In this document: positions 8,259-17,871 of the stretch, in pieces
How positions within the stretch are numbered: position 1 is the stretch's first letter
Layout of the letters: the number at the start of each line of letters is the position of its first letter
Notes under the pieces: generated by a model
What the model was told of the DNA's origin: nothing
Database searches by the model: none
The model's input: only the letters and a program-made list of their open reading frames with translations
Assembly (NCBI GenBank): GCA_020356005.1
Contig: CP070629.1
Location: forward strand, 3,414,038-3,446,465
Length of the DNA: 32,428 nucleotides
Reading direction: 5' to 3'
DNA from: Thermoplasmata archaeon
GTDB taxonomy: Archaea > Thermoplasmatota > Penumbrarchaeia > JAEHCK01 > GCA-020356005
Translations under genes and position numbers: made by a program

Positions 8259-11200
8259 ATGCAAAACAGATCCAAACCGAATCGCCGAAGCGGCAGACGC
8301 AAATTAAGATTAATCCCCAGGTTCAAAAAGGATAAAGATGCATTGTCCAGCGTGATCACCGTTTGCGGGATAATCGCTGCGATTTTAGGGTTTATTATAG
8401 CACCGCTGTTCACTATTTACATCCCGAAGTGGACGAAGGAAGCGGAAGCTGAACATATGGATGAGACCGCCGATGCGTTCGCATCGCTAAGGGGCAATAT
8501 CAACCACATGATCGAGCGTAATAAGATCGGTACTACGGCTTCCACGCGATTAAAGCTCGGCACCGAACTTAACAATTATTTTTTACCTGACAGTACGGGT
8601 ACTTTATATTTGAAACCGTATTCTCCTGAATTTTCGATTTTCAATGCGGATAATCCTATAGATCTTTACGCCAAAAGCTACGGGAGTATCGAGTATTCAT
8701 CAAACAATCACGAGTATACCGACCAGCGGTTCATATACGAGAACGGTGCTGTCATTAAGGAACAGGATGATGTAAGCACAATGGAGCTGCGGCCGGAGCT
8801 TGATATCCAGAAGCATACGAGCGGTAAGGTTGTGCTGGATGACAGTGAGCTTTACGGCAACCTCCCGGGTTACGATACGAGCCATAAGAGAAGTGTAGAT
8901 TATGAATTCACTGGCATAACGGGAGAAGTGACGGTAAATTATGATATTTACAGTAATAATTACTATCTTTATGAAAATCCTTTTGAAACAAATAATGACG
9001 GGGATGACTGGACACAGCGTTTGACCGATTGGTACGTTGAAAGAGAGGTGGCTCGACCCGATGTAATAGCACAATGGAGTTTCAGTGAGCCCCAGGACAC
9101 AGCATTCGAGGAGAACAACCCCAAACTGAGCACTTTAAGCGGCACCTTCTCCGGCGGTGCAACCCACGGAACCGGTAAGTTCGGCTCAGCAATTGATCTT
9201 GTAGCAAGTGCGAGTAGCATAGTAACTGTAGCAAACGCAAACCCTTTACAGATCTCCGGTGCACATACTTTCGAGTGCTGGATTTATCCCTATGACGTAT
9301 TGAGTACAAAGTATATCGTTTCGAAACTCAAGGACGCCTCGTTGTCCGGCTACGGCCTGATGCAGGTAGGAGATGAGATTAAATATATCCTGGGTGACGG
9401 CTCTGCATATTATGAACTTGAAAGTACAAATGCAAATATTATCCCCAACAAATGGACACATATTGCAGGTGCCTGGGATGGAAGTAAAATGTACTTATAT
9501 ATTAACGGCCAGAAAAATAGTGAAATGAGTTTTCCAGGACCTTTGCAGATAAACAGTCTCAAGCTTGTGTTCGGGTCGAACCAGGCCGAGAACGGAAATT
9601 TCTTTAACGGCAGAATCGACGAAATTATTTTCTCATCTGTAGCCAAAACCACATTTGATCTTAACGGTGTGTATTCAACGCGCGGAAATATCTGGAGCGA
9701 TCCCGACGAGTGCCTGGCGGTTCTGGAAAAGTACGGTGATTGGGTACCTGAAGAAAACGGGCAGGATTGGCTCTACCGTAAACAGATCACAATCAAATCA
9801 TCCAAGATAACCGGGTACCATATCAATTTCCCCTTTTTGATTGAACTGACAGATCCCGATCTGAAGAACCATGCAAGGTCGGACGGCTCTGACATATTGT
9901 TCACACCCTCGGACGGGTTTACAAAGCTTGACCATGAAATCGTAAGTTACGACAGCTCCAGCGGTGAATTAATTGCCTGGGTGAAAGTCCCGGAGCTGTC
10001 TTCAGGTGCCGATACCGTGCTTTACATGTACTACAGCAACTCCGCAGCTTCTGACCAATCCGATCCCACTTCGCTGTGGAGCTCCGGTTACAGAGGTGTC
10101 TGGCATCTTGAGGAAGATCCCTCAAGTGCCGCACCGCAGATGAAGGATAAGACCTCCAATGCGAATCACGGTACCTCATACGGCACAATGACCTCAGGCG
10201 ACAGGGTAGAAGGTATGATAGGGAACAGCCTTGACTTCGACGGCATTGACGATTATATCAGAATGGGCGATCCCGCCGACGGCAGTCTTGATTTCGGCAC
10301 CAACGATTTGACCATTAGCGCCTGGGTAAATCTGAGCACCACGGTCTCAATGTCTTATCCTACAATAGTCAGTAAAGGAGCTGGATCTTCAAGTTCTGCA
10401 GGATTCTGGTTCTTCTGGTACGATTCTTTGAATTATCTAAGATTTACCATCGGGGATGGCAGTTCGAGAATACAGGTAAACAGTATAGGTTCCATCGATG
10501 ATGGTTCATGGCATTATGTTACGGCAGTGGCTGATAGGGACGCTAACGGGATGATATATATCGACGGTCAGCTCGACAACAGTGCAGACTTCAGCTCGAA
10601 AAAATATGATAGTATCAGTACATCTATTAATTTCGATGTAAGCGATTCAGCCAGTAATTCAAGGTGGGAGGGTTTCATAGACGAGGTGCGTATCTCCGAG
10701 TCCGTAAAATCTTCGGACTGGATAGCCACCGAATACGCCAACCAGAACAATCCAGGCGACTGCATAACCGTGAGCCCCGACTACGATTATGTGTATCATA
10801 TATCAAAATTCGACATTCTTGAAAGGGATACCCTTGACCTCGACTGGAAATACCGTAAAAGGATCACAATAAAATCATCGCAGGTAGCCGGTGATCTTAC
10901 CAATTTTCCCGTGCTGATCTCTTTTGCTGATCCCGATCTTGCCAGTAAAGCGCGAACGGATGGGCACGACATTTACTTCACCAGCTCGGATAAGAAGACC
11001 AGGCTGGCGCACGAGGTGGAAAGCTACAACAGCGCGACAGGTAATCTGATTGCATGGGTTAAGGTACCCTCACTTTCTTCCACACAGGATACTGTTCTTT
11101 ACATGTATTACGGCAATGCGGATGCCAGTGATCAGTCGAATCCCAGCGGGGTATGGGATTCTGATTATGTAGGTATCTGGCATCTTGAAGAGCTCGGCAG

Positions 11201-13793
11201 CGGCAGTGCTGATGAATTCAAAGATAGTTCGCTCTCCGGTAACCACGGGCAGGGAGGAGGGGGCACTTCGAACTATGTTCCTGGACAAGTTATTGGAAAG
11301 ATAGGTTACAGCCAGGTGTTTGATGGGACAAATGATTATATCGACTGCGGATATGATACAAGTTTGGATATCAGTGGCAACCAGATTACATTGGAATCAT
11401 GGATTTTTTTTCCTGGTTACAACCCTTCGCATTATATCGGTATAATGAGTCATAGCGGATGGTCCGAAGGCTATCGATTGATATTCAGGGACACCGGCAA
11501 TGCGCTGTATTTACATCTCCCAGAAGATGAATCCTGGCTTGGGTCTGCACAAGATGTATCTACAAATACCTGGGCTCATGTTGTGGGTGTTTATGACGGT
11601 TCAAATATGAAGCTATATATTGATGGCGCTGAAGATGTAAATACACAGGCCAAATCAAATAATGTGGAAACATCAACAAATGAGTTCTGGATAGGCCATG
11701 GTGATAATGTAGTAGGCCAACCCTGGAGCTTTCCATTTATTGGAATAATAGACGAATTGCGTGTGTCTAACGTGGCTCGTTCTGCCGACTGGATCGCAAC
11801 CGAGTATAACAACCAGAACTCCCCGGGTACCTTCTTTACAAAAAGCCCCGAGGAGGACTTGAGTCTCTCAATATCATCCTTTGATGAGAGCTGGAAATAC
11901 AGGAAGCCCATAACAATCGATGCTTCAAAGGTTGCAGCCGATTTAACCAACTTCCCTCTACTTATTAATATACAGGATCCAGATTTGAAGGATAATGCAC
12001 GGTCAGATGGATATGATATTTTATTCACATCCTCGAACGGTATAGTCAAGCTCGATCACGAGATCGAGAGCTACGACTATACTACCGGTGCATTGATCGC
12101 ATGGGTCAAAATACCATTACTATCTGCCACAGAAGATACCGAGATCTACATGTATTACGGCAACCCGGACGCCTCTGATCAATCCAATCCTTCCGGTGTC
12201 TGGGACAGCAATTACAAGGGAGTCTGGCATTTAAAAGAAACAGGTACAGGTACACGCTACGATTCCACATCCAATAATAATGATGGCACCCCCCTAGGTT
12301 ACGATGGCGATGAAGCAATCACCGGTAAAATTAACGGTGCCGATGATCTTGACGGTGTTGATGACTATATCAAAATAGATTCTGTAACAATAGGTATAGA
12401 TTCCGTTATTACCGTCCAATTCTGGATGAAGACCGTCAGTACAGCTGACGAAGCTTTGGTAGGATTTCATGACTCCGGCGGCAGCAACAAATGGCGTATA
12501 GAAACCATCTCAGATAAAATTGCTGTAGAGGACAGCAAGGGATATGTTAATGTCAATGATGGCATTTGGCATTACGTAGTTGCAGTTACCGATGGAACCA
12601 AGTCAATTCTTTATATCGATGGTGCACTGGATAGAGATAACATCGGTAAAACTGTAACACTTGTGGACACTGATCAAGCCAGTATAGGCCAGGAATACGA
12701 TGGAGGATCAACAGATCAGCATTTTGACGGTATCATTGACGAAGTAAGGATCTCAAAATCTGTTCACTCGGCAAGCTGGATCGCAACCGAGTATAACAAC
12801 CAGAACTCTCCCGGGACATTCTACACGGTGGGAATCGAGGAAACGGATATGCATAAAAGATCCGCATTGATTGTTGAATCACAGATGATGGCAAATGAAT
12901 ATTCAGACCGAAACGGCGATGCGTACCTCGTGTTCGATTACAGATCGGATACAGATTACAAATATGCAGGCCTGAGCGCTAATGCTGACATGTGGTTCAT
13001 CGGCCACAGGCTGCCTTCAGGTTATTATGATAATATTACCATGATCGAAACAATTGATTACAACAGGTGGTACAATGTATCGCTGAGAATAATCGATGAT
13101 ACTGTACAGTTGTATAATGATGACGAACTCAAGCTCAGCTATCGATTCGATGATTTCATCGCTGGCAAGTTCGGGCTGGCAACCTCCAAGTCTCACCCGC
13201 ATTACGATAACTATAAAATATATTATGAGCGAAAACAGGGTATCGAAGTATGGGTCAATGATGAGTATATCGGTAAGGCAGAAGCTACCAAATTCAACGA
13301 ATGGGGTTTATCAAATGAATTAACTATCAATTCCAAGCTGCTGTATGCCGACAAGCCTAACACAATCATGTTCAAAAATACATTTTCGCCCTCGAAACAC
13401 TGGGCTGTTAGAAATGTTGTTATCAAAGGTCACCCCACAGAACTTTCACTGAATCTAATCACATTATCATGTGAAGAAAGGACCATCGGCGGGTCAGACA
13501 GCCATGTAATCCAAACAAAACTGGTCAGATCCGAATTGAACGAATATTATCTATTCCCCGCAAATGTGACGCTGGGCATCACAACGCGCTACCACGATGC
13601 GTGGTGGGATTACTTCAATACCAAATTGAACGAAACCGGTAATAACCTGAATTGGAGGGCAGACAGATCTACAACTGATTTCTTCTTGTGGTCTGTCCCT
13701 ATAAGTGAAGATCTGCATTCAATTTATATTACTTTTAACCGTATCAACAAGTTGAATTGTGCAATCGCAGTTGTTGAAACCACTGTTGATTGA
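8259..13793 (+). CDS. Giant pilin-like adhesin with three DUF2341-LamG repeats
   Basis: The 1844-residue product starts with a basic tail and KKDKDA|LSSVI followed by a hydrophobic helix (about 29-55), a class III prepilin-type signal. Residues 1-180 and 1728-1844 align with the 344-residue protein encoded next (shared blocks HMDETADAF/HMDDAADSF, YENGAVIKEQDD/YENGAFIIEQDD, RTIGGSD/RNIGGSD, DYFN). Between them lie about 1,550 residues: a LamG/concanavalin-like domain (269-477), then three units of DUF2341 (starting WLYRKQITI, WKYRKRITI, WKYRKPITI) each followed by a LamG domain, then another concanavalin-like domain (about 1530-1725). DUF2341 and LamG domains are usually carbohydrate- or surface-binding, so adhesion is likely. 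AGAGG at 8247-8251 is a moderate ribosome binding site seven bases before the ATG. The gene ends with TGA and the next begins 40 bases on. Confidence 0.88.
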   Translation: MQNRSKPNRRSGRRKLRLIPRFKKDKDALSSVITVCGIIAAILGFIIAPLFTIYIPKWTKEAEAEHMDETADAFASLRGNINHMIERNKIGTTASTRLKLGTELNNYFLPDSTGTLYLKPYSPEFSIFNADNPIDLYAKSYGSIEYSSNNHEYTDQRFIYENGAVIKEQDDVSTMELRPELDIQKHTSGKVVLDDSELYGNLPGYDTSHKRSVDYEFTGITGEVTVNYDIYSNNYYLYENPFETNNDGDDWTQRLTDWYVEREVARPDVIAQWSFSEPQDTAFEENNPKLSTLSGTFSGGATHGTGKFGSAIDLVASASSIVTVANANPLQISGAHTFECWIYPYDVLSTKYIVSKLKDASLSGYGLMQVGDEIKYILGDGSAYYELESTNANIIPNKWTHIAGAWDGSKMYLYINGQKNSEMSFPGPLQINSLKLVFGSNQAENGNFFNGRIDEIIFSSVAKTTFDLNGVYSTRGNIWSDPDECLAVLEKYGDWVPEENGQDWLYRKQITIKSSKITGYHINFPFLIELTDPDLKNHARSDGSDILFTPSDGFTKLDHEIVSYDSSSGELIAWVKVPELSSGADTVLYMYYSNSAASDQSDPTSLWSSGYRGVWHLEEDPSSAAPQMKDKTSNANHGTSYGTMTSGDRVEGMIGNSLDFDGIDDYIRMGDPADGSLDFGTNDLTISAWVNLSTTVSMSYPTIVSKGAGSSSSAGFWFFWYDSLNYLRFTIGDGSSRIQVNSIGSIDDGSWHYVTAVADRDANGMIYIDGQLDNSADFSSKKYDSISTSINFDVSDSASNSRWEGFIDEVRISESVKSSDWIATEYANQNNPGDCITVSPDYDYVYHISKFDILERDTLDLDWKYRKRITIKSSQVAGDLTNFPVLISFADPDLASKARTDGHDIYFTSSDKKTRLAHEVESYNSATGNLIAWVKVPSLSSTQDTVLYMYYGNADASDQSNPSGVWDSDYVGIWHLEELGSGSADEFKDSSLSGNHGQGGGGTSNYVPGQVIGKIGYSQVFDGTNDYIDCGYDTSLDISGNQITLESWIFFPGYNPSHYIGIMSHSGWSEGYRLIFRDTGNALYLHLPEDESWLGSAQDVSTNTWAHVVGVYDGSNMKLYIDGAEDVNTQAKSNNVETSTNEFWIGHGDNVVGQPWSFPFIGIIDELRVSNVARSADWIATEYNNQNSPGTFFTKSPEEDLSLSISSFDESWKYRKPITIDASKVAADLTNFPLLINIQDPDLKDNARSDGYDILFTSSNGIVKLDHEIESYDYTTGALIAWVKIPLLSATEDTEIYMYYGNPDASDQSNPSGVWDSNYKGVWHLKETGTGTRYDSTSNNNDGTPLGYDGDEAITGKINGADDLDGVDDYIKIDSVTIGIDSVITVQFWMKTVSTADEALVGFHDSGGSNKWRIETISDKIAVEDSKGYVNVNDGIWHYVVAVTDGTKSILYIDGALDRDNIGKTVTLVDTDQASIGQEYDGGSTDQHFDGIIDEVRISKSVHSASWIATEYNNQNSPGTFYTVGIEETDMHKRSALIVESQMMANEYSDRNGDAYLVFDYRSDTDYKYAGLSANADMWFIGHRLPSGYYDNITMIETIDYNRWYNVSLRIIDDTVQLYNDDELKLSYRFDDFIAGKFGLATSKSHPHYDNYKIYYERKQGIEVWVNDEYIGKAEATKFNEWGLSNELTINSKLLYADKPNTIMFKNTFSPSKHWAVRNVVIKGHPTELSLNLITLSCEERTIGGSDSHVIQTKLVRSELNEYYLFPANVTLGITTRYHDAWWDYFNTKLNETGNNLNWRADRSTTDFFLWSVPISEDLHSIYITFNRINKLNCAIAVVETTVD
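9768..12830 (+). repeat. Three in-frame coding repeats (DUF2341 + LamG), about 1 kb each
   Basis: Units run at about 9768-10770, 10846-11835 and 11890-12830 within the 1844-residue gene. Each opens with W-(L/K)YRK-x-ITI, has YMYY(S/G)N and VWHL or IWHL in the middle, and ends with a DWIATEY(A/N)NQN-type motif. The last two units share an identical 32-base stretch (11790-11821 and 12777-12808) at their ends, which is more similar than the rest of the units and suggests recent duplication or gene conversion. Confidence 0.85.
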
Positions 13794-13818
13794 AATTTAT
13801 TGAATTGGTAATGAAAAA

Positions 13819-13825
13819 AGGTGGT
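13819..13825 (+). promoter_or_regulatory. Ribosome binding site AGGTGGT
   Basis: AGGTGGT lies eight bases before ATG 13834 and fits the anti-Shine-Dalgarno tail of archaeal 16S rRNA. It supports this start rather than the out-of-frame ATG codons at 13811 and 13826. Confidence 0.6.
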
Positions 13826-13833
13826 ATGTTCAT

Positions 13834-14868
13834 ATGCAAACACCATCCTCAAACACCGAAGTCAAATGTGACCGCGACCCCAAAAGCAAAAAAGGTTATT
13901 CTAGACCTGTTAAGCGCAAGTCTAATTATAGATATAGATATAAACACTTTCACGAAGACAGACGTGCAGTATCAAATATCGTTACCTCGATCATGATGCT
14001 GGGGATCATACTGACGATTCTTGGTATGGTGATGACTATCTATGTACCCATGTGGGCACGGTCCAATGAGATATCCCATATGGATGATGCCGCCGACTCA
14101 TTCATGGATCTGAAGATCACCATAGATGACCAGATTTTATCCAATGACGTCGGCTCGAAATTTACCACAAGAATCTCACTGGGCGCCTCCGGAGGGCCAT
14201 TTTTAGGCATCGGTAAATCAACAGGAGGATTGGTGTTCGATTCTGGTAAAGCAACAATCATGGTTTATCAAACAGAGGATCTATTAAATATATACGGAGA
14301 AGGCGGGGGAAACCTCGTATATACTGCCCAGAATAATTATTATATCGATCAGGTGATGATATACGAAAACGGCGCTTTTATTATCGAACAGGATGACAAA
14401 GCTATATTGAAGGCTTCCTCAGACCTGAGAGCATATAAAGACCCGATTACAAATGCTACATCTATTGATTTGAACATTATCACTCTTCTTGGCAACCACA
14501 GGAACATCGGAGGCTCGGACGATAAAATGATCGAGACGATTTTGACATCTGATATGGATGCACCTCATGAGTTCGATTGGTACGAGCCAGGGCAGTCTTA
14601 CGGTCAAAATATAACGATACAATACACCACCTTCTATCCCGATGTATGGGTGGATTATTTCAATGATACATTGGGTACCGGGTCAAATACCCTTACATGG
14701 GATGCAGACGGGCCAGGAGCCGGATATGATGGTGATTATTACATCGAAACATCCGCCCATTCCGGCGGAGATCCTGTTCTAAAGGACGCTACCGATATTT
14801 TTGTAAATCTAAGATACATCGACCATCTGGATTGTGAACAGGCAGTTATTGCTCTAAATATTCAATAA
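13834..14868 (+). CDS. Pilin-like secreted protein, compact homologue of the 1844-residue adhesin
   Basis: The 344-residue product has a 44-residue basic, Tyr/His-rich tail, then EDRRA|VSNIV and a hydrophobic helix at about 46-72, a class III prepilin-type signal. The remainder is a predicted beta-rich extracellular domain. It matches the two ends of the preceding giant protein: HMDDAADSF, YENGAFIIEQDD, IDLNIITL, RNIGGSD and DYFNDTL all have counterparts there. It therefore shows the uninterrupted form of the fold. It probably serves as a pilus subunit or cap exported by the machine encoded just downstream. The gene sits 40 bases after the giant gene and most likely shares its transcript. It is not an archaellin: the helix lacks the ASGIGTLI-type start. 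Specific family name not recognised. Confidence 0.8.
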   Translation: MQTPSSNTEVKCDRDPKSKKGYSRPVKRKSNYRYRYKHFHEDRRAVSNIVTSIMMLGIILTILGMVMTIYVPMWARSNEISHMDDAADSFMDLKITIDDQILSNDVGSKFTTRISLGASGGPFLGIGKSTGGLVFDSGKATIMVYQTEDLLNIYGEGGGNLVYTAQNNYYIDQVMIYENGAFIIEQDDKAILKASSDLRAYKDPITNATSIDLNIITLLGNHRNIGGSDDKMIETILTSDMDAPHEFDWYEPGQSYGQNITIQYTTFYPDVWVDYFNDTLGTGSNTLTWDADGPGAGYDGDYYIETSAHSGGDPVLKDATDIFVNLRYIDHLDCEQAVIALNIQ

Positions 14869-15253
14869 AATAAAAATATCTGCCCGAGGGTCAATGAGTG
14901 ATTTATCATCTCAGTTAATAGCTGCCTTGAAAATTTGTTATATATTGGGAATTTCCTTTTGGATTTTTATTTAAATACCGTAAGATTTTTAGTAAAATCG
15001 TATATTTTTATTAATATAATTGAGGTTCTACTATAAGGTAATATAAAATTATTGTATATTTTGTATTAATAACGCATTTTAGTTAGGTTTAGAAAAGAAA
15101 GGTACATATAATCATCCCTATTCACCCATACGGAAAAATTATTATACATAAACTGCAATACAAAAAAATACTATATTATTATATTTATATAATATTAAAA
15201 TCAAAACCATTTAGTTATAATTTTATATACAAAATAATGATGGTGATGGGAAG
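14869..15253. other. AT-rich intergenic region, likely promoter of the assembly-machine genes
   Basis: No gene is visible. The first 120 bases contain T-rich runs (for example around 14965-14975 and 14987-14993) that could end the upstream transcript, as archaeal termination uses T-runs. The rest is strongly A/T with several TATA-like strings, such as TTTATATA at 15222-15229 and TTATATTTATATAATA near 15178-15193. I cannot choose between them. No tandem heptamers are seen here, in contrast to most other gaps. Confidence 0.5.
15242..15248 (+). promoter_or_regulatory. Ribosome binding site GGTGATG
   Basis: GGTGATG lies five bases before ATG 15254 and is a near-ideal archaeal Shine-Dalgarno sequence. 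It fixes the ATPase start. Confidence 0.75.
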
Positions 15254-16957
15254 ATGACCGCCGGAGAGGGCAATCGTGGGCAAAAGCCCGATTCCTTGTA
15301 CTTATTGAACATGCTTCAGACCCCAACGCCAGCGGGAGGTGCTGCACCAGCACCGCAGCCAGCACCGGGCGCACAAGCACCTGGAGGAGAGCAAGCCGGG
15401 GTAAAGCAGGCAACTCGTAAAAAAATTAAAAAGGACGAAGGTACAGCTGAATCTGAAGCCGATGAGGATGAGGATATCGAAGAGATAGATCTGATACCGA
15501 TAGAGGAGCCCCTGACTTATGTTCGAGTAACGCTGGATAAAAAACACAATGAATATATCTACAATGTTATCGAACCTGATTTAAATAAGAAAGAGCAAGA
15601 TATGCTGGAATTCATCCTGGAAACTCTTAACCGTATCCTCGAATACAAGGAGGGCGAAATCGAATCAGAAGAAGAGAAGCGAGAAATTCTAAAAGAGAAA
15701 GTGAACGAAATAATCGAAGATTATATGTTAGAAATCAATGTAACTTCCAAACGAAAGATCATCTATTATATTGTTCGAGACTATGTCGGTTACGGAAAGA
15801 TAGATGCAATAACAAGAGACACCTCAGTGGAAGATGTCTCCTGTGACGGTACGGCCATACCAATATTTCTTTATCACCGCGAGTACGGCTCTATCAAATC
15901 CAATGTAATCTACGAAACTGACGAGGAACTTGAAGGTTTTATTGTCTCACTTGCGCAGCGGTGCGGTAAACAGATAACAGTTGCGGACCCGATACTTGAC
16001 GCCACGCTGCCCGACGGTTCGCGTATGAACGCCACCTTCGGCCGAGAAATAACCACACGTGGCAGTTCATATACTATACGAAGATTCAAAGCCGATCCGC
16101 TGACAATTGTGGATCTGGTTCAATTCAATTCATTATCTCCTGAAATGGCCGCACATCTATGGATGGCGGTTCAGTACGGCGAATCGATTATTTTTGCTGG
16201 CGGGACCGCCAGCGGAAAGACCTCCACGATGAATTCAAGTGCGATTTTTATTCCTCCATCGTCAAAAGTAATCAGTATCGAAGATACCCGTGAGGTAAAT
16301 CTTCCACACGAGAACTGGATCGCAGGTGTTACCAGAGGAGGTGCAGAGGCAGAGAGCGCTTCAGATATCGATATGTACGACCTGCTGAGGGCGGCGCTGC
16401 GGCAGCGGCCCGAATATGTGATCGTGGGAGAGGTCCGAGGTAAAGAGACGATGACGATGTTCCAGGCCATGGCTACCGGCCACACGACATATTCCACAAT
16501 GCACGCCGATTCTGTTAAATCCATTGTATACAGGCTGGAGAATCCACCTATAGGGATCCCGCGAGTTCTGCTGAGTGCATTGAACCTGGTTGTAATCCAC
16601 GGCCAGATGAGAGTAAAGGATAAGCGAGTACGGCGCGTCACTCAGATAGTTGAAATCATCGGAATCGAACCTTTGACTTTAGAAATAATCACCAACCAGG
16701 TCTATGAATGGATTGGTGCCGGCGATACATTCAAATACGGCGGCCACAGCAATTTGTATGAGAAAATCATGGACCTTGAAGATAAAACCGCAGAGGAAGT
16801 CCTGGAAGAATTGAACAAACGAGCCGACATTATTCGATATCTAAACAAACTCAATAAGCGGAGTTATCTTGAAGTCTGGGATATCGTAGCCGAATATTAC
16901 GAGAACCCGGACACTATAATGGAAATGGTCGAGGAGGGTCTGCGTGGCGATAAGTAG
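15254..16957 (+). CDS. Type IV pilus / archaellum-type secretion ATPase (FlaI/TadA/VirB11 family)
   Basis: The 567-residue protein is the cytoplasmic motor that powers subunit insertion. After an Ala/Pro/Gln-rich and then acidic tail (about 1-85) it has the family's N-terminal domain and the RecA-like core: Walker A GGTASGKTS (316-324), Asp box ISIEDTREV (341-349), Walker B YVIVGEVRG (388-396) and His box GHTTYSTMHAD (409-419). All key residues are intact. The length is close to FlaI (about 530-550) plus the low-complexity tail. The ending TAG overlaps the next gene by 14 bases, and that gene is a FlaJ/TadC-type partner, so the two are translationally coupled. No FlaH or archaellin genes adjoin, so a pilus or adhesion role is more likely than an archaellum. 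Confidence 0.95.
   Translation: MTAGEGNRGQKPDSLYLLNMLQTPTPAGGAAPAPQPAPGAQAPGGEQAGVKQATRKKIKKDEGTAESEADEDEDIEEIDLIPIEEPLTYVRVTLDKKHNEYIYNVIEPDLNKKEQDMLEFILETLNRILEYKEGEIESEEEKREILKEKVNEIIEDYMLEINVTSKRKIIYYIVRDYVGYGKIDAITRDTSVEDVSCDGTAIPIFLYHREYGSIKSNVIYETDEELEGFIVSLAQRCGKQITVADPILDATLPDGSRMNATFGREITTRGSSYTIRRFKADPLTIVDLVQFNSLSPEMAAHLWMAVQYGESIIFAGGTASGKTSTMNSSAIFIPPSSKVISIEDTREVNLPHENWIAGVTRGGAEAESASDIDMYDLLRAALRQRPEYVIVGEVRGKETMTMFQAMATGHTTYSTMHADSVKSIVYRLENPPIGIPRVLLSALNLVVIHGQMRVKDKRVRRVTQIVEIIGIEPLTLEIITNQVYEWIGAGDTFKYGGHSNLYEKIMDLEDKTAEEVLEELNKRADIIRYLNKLNKRSYLEVWDIVAEYYENPDTIMEMVEEGLRGDK
16931..16939 (+). promoter_or_regulatory. Ribosome binding site GAGGAGGGT for a GTG start
   Basis: GAGGAGGGT lies inside the 3' end of the ATPase gene, four bases before GTG 16944, and decides in favour of that non-ATG start. 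Confidence 0.75.
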
Positions 16958-17840
16958 CTATCAGAAATTAGCTTATAGGATCTTTAGAAAACGAGCACAA
17001 AAAGCAGCGGAGGCGCGCCCGGAGCTCGATATCGTTTTAGAAAAAGCGCACATGGCCATACGTTCAGATATGTTTCTGGCATCTGTATGGATGAGTGCAC
17101 TGGTGGGTGTTATTGCCGGTATAATTCTGGCTGCCATTATGATGTTATTTATAATTCCAGCACTGGCCTCCAGCCTTGAAATGAGCGCATCATTTAAAAC
17201 TCTTTTAAATTTACTTGCTGTGTTATTTCCTGTTATTTTTGGTGTCTTGGGGTTCTTTGTAACATCAAGTAAACCCGAATCAAGATTACGCGAACGGGCC
17301 ACCAATATCGATAAAAACCTCCCGTACGCGGTCAATTACATGGCTGCAATGGCTTCTGCTGATGTATCACCGGCTTTGATATTCAAGGGTCTTGCCCGCC
17401 AGAAAATCTACGGAGATATCCAAATCGAAGCAAGTCTGGTTACTCGTGATATTGAGGTTTTCGGGAAAGATCTGCTAAAGGTATTGAAAAGAACCATTCA
17501 CAGGTCGCCCTCTGTAAAATTCCAGGATTTCGTACAGGGTATTATTACGACCAGTACATCCGGCGGCAGCCTCCAAACATATTTCCTATCCAAAAGTGAC
17601 CAGTATATGAAGGAGAATAGATTGGAGCAGAAAGCAACCCTCGAGACTCTTGGTGTTATGGCAGAATCATTTGTTACTGTAGTGGTCGCAGCTCCGTTGT
17701 TCCTCATTGTTATGATGTCTGTAATGGCAATGATGGGCGGTGCAGGTGGTACCACCTTCCTCTATATTATTATCGGTTTAATGATTCCTCTATCACAATT
17801 CATGTTCGTTGTTATATTAAGTGGAATATCTGTGGACTAA
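16944..17840 (+). CDS. Type II secretion F / TadC-FlaJ family membrane protein, first copy
   Basis: The 298-residue integral membrane protein forms the platform on which the ATPase acts. Hydrophobic segments lie at about 44-70, 85-108, 240-262 and 268-293. Between them is the cytoplasmic T2SF domain with the typical LPYAVNYMAAMASADVSP region (about 125-142) and a TSTSGGSLQTY stretch. It starts at GTG inside the ATPase gene with a strong ribosome binding site, and its end is followed by the second copy 31 bases later. Archaeal FlaJ is usually one protein of more than 500 residues with two such parts; here they are split into two genes, as TadB/TadC are in Tad systems. Confidence 0.92.
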   Translation: MAISSYQKLAYRIFRKRAQKAAEARPELDIVLEKAHMAIRSDMFLASVWMSALVGVIAGIILAAIMMLFIIPALASSLEMSASFKTLLNLLAVLFPVIFGVLGFFVTSSKPESRLRERATNIDKNLPYAVNYMAAMASADVSPALIFKGLARQKIYGDIQIEASLVTRDIEVFGKDLLKVLKRTIHRSPSVKFQDFVQGIITTSTSGGSLQTYFLSKSDQYMKENRLEQKATLETLGVMAESFVTVVVAAPLFLIVMMSVMAMMGGAGGTTFLYIIIGLMIPLSQFMFVVILSGISVD

Positions 17841-17859
17841 TGTATTAATTAACTGTTAT

Positions 17860-17863
17860 GGAG
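17860..17863 (+). promoter_or_regulatory. Ribosome binding site GGAG deciding the start of the second FlaJ-like gene
   Basis: GGAG precedes ATG 17872 by eight bases. The frame is open further upstream to a GTG at 17821, but that would overlap the previous gene, lacks its own site and adds 17 unlikely residues. ATG 17872 is preferred. Confidence 0.6.
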
Positions 17864-17871
17864 TTACTAAT

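Noticed and set aside
16171-16641. 156-residue minus-strand frame in the ATPase gene
   Set aside because: It overlaps the conserved Walker and His boxes of the ATPase, which are certainly coding.
16955-16978. Genome-wide sense use of TAG
   Set aside because: The ATPase ends at TAG where the next gene overlaps, and reading on meets another TAG after six codons. TAG seems to be a normal stop here, so any decoding at 821 must be local or partial.
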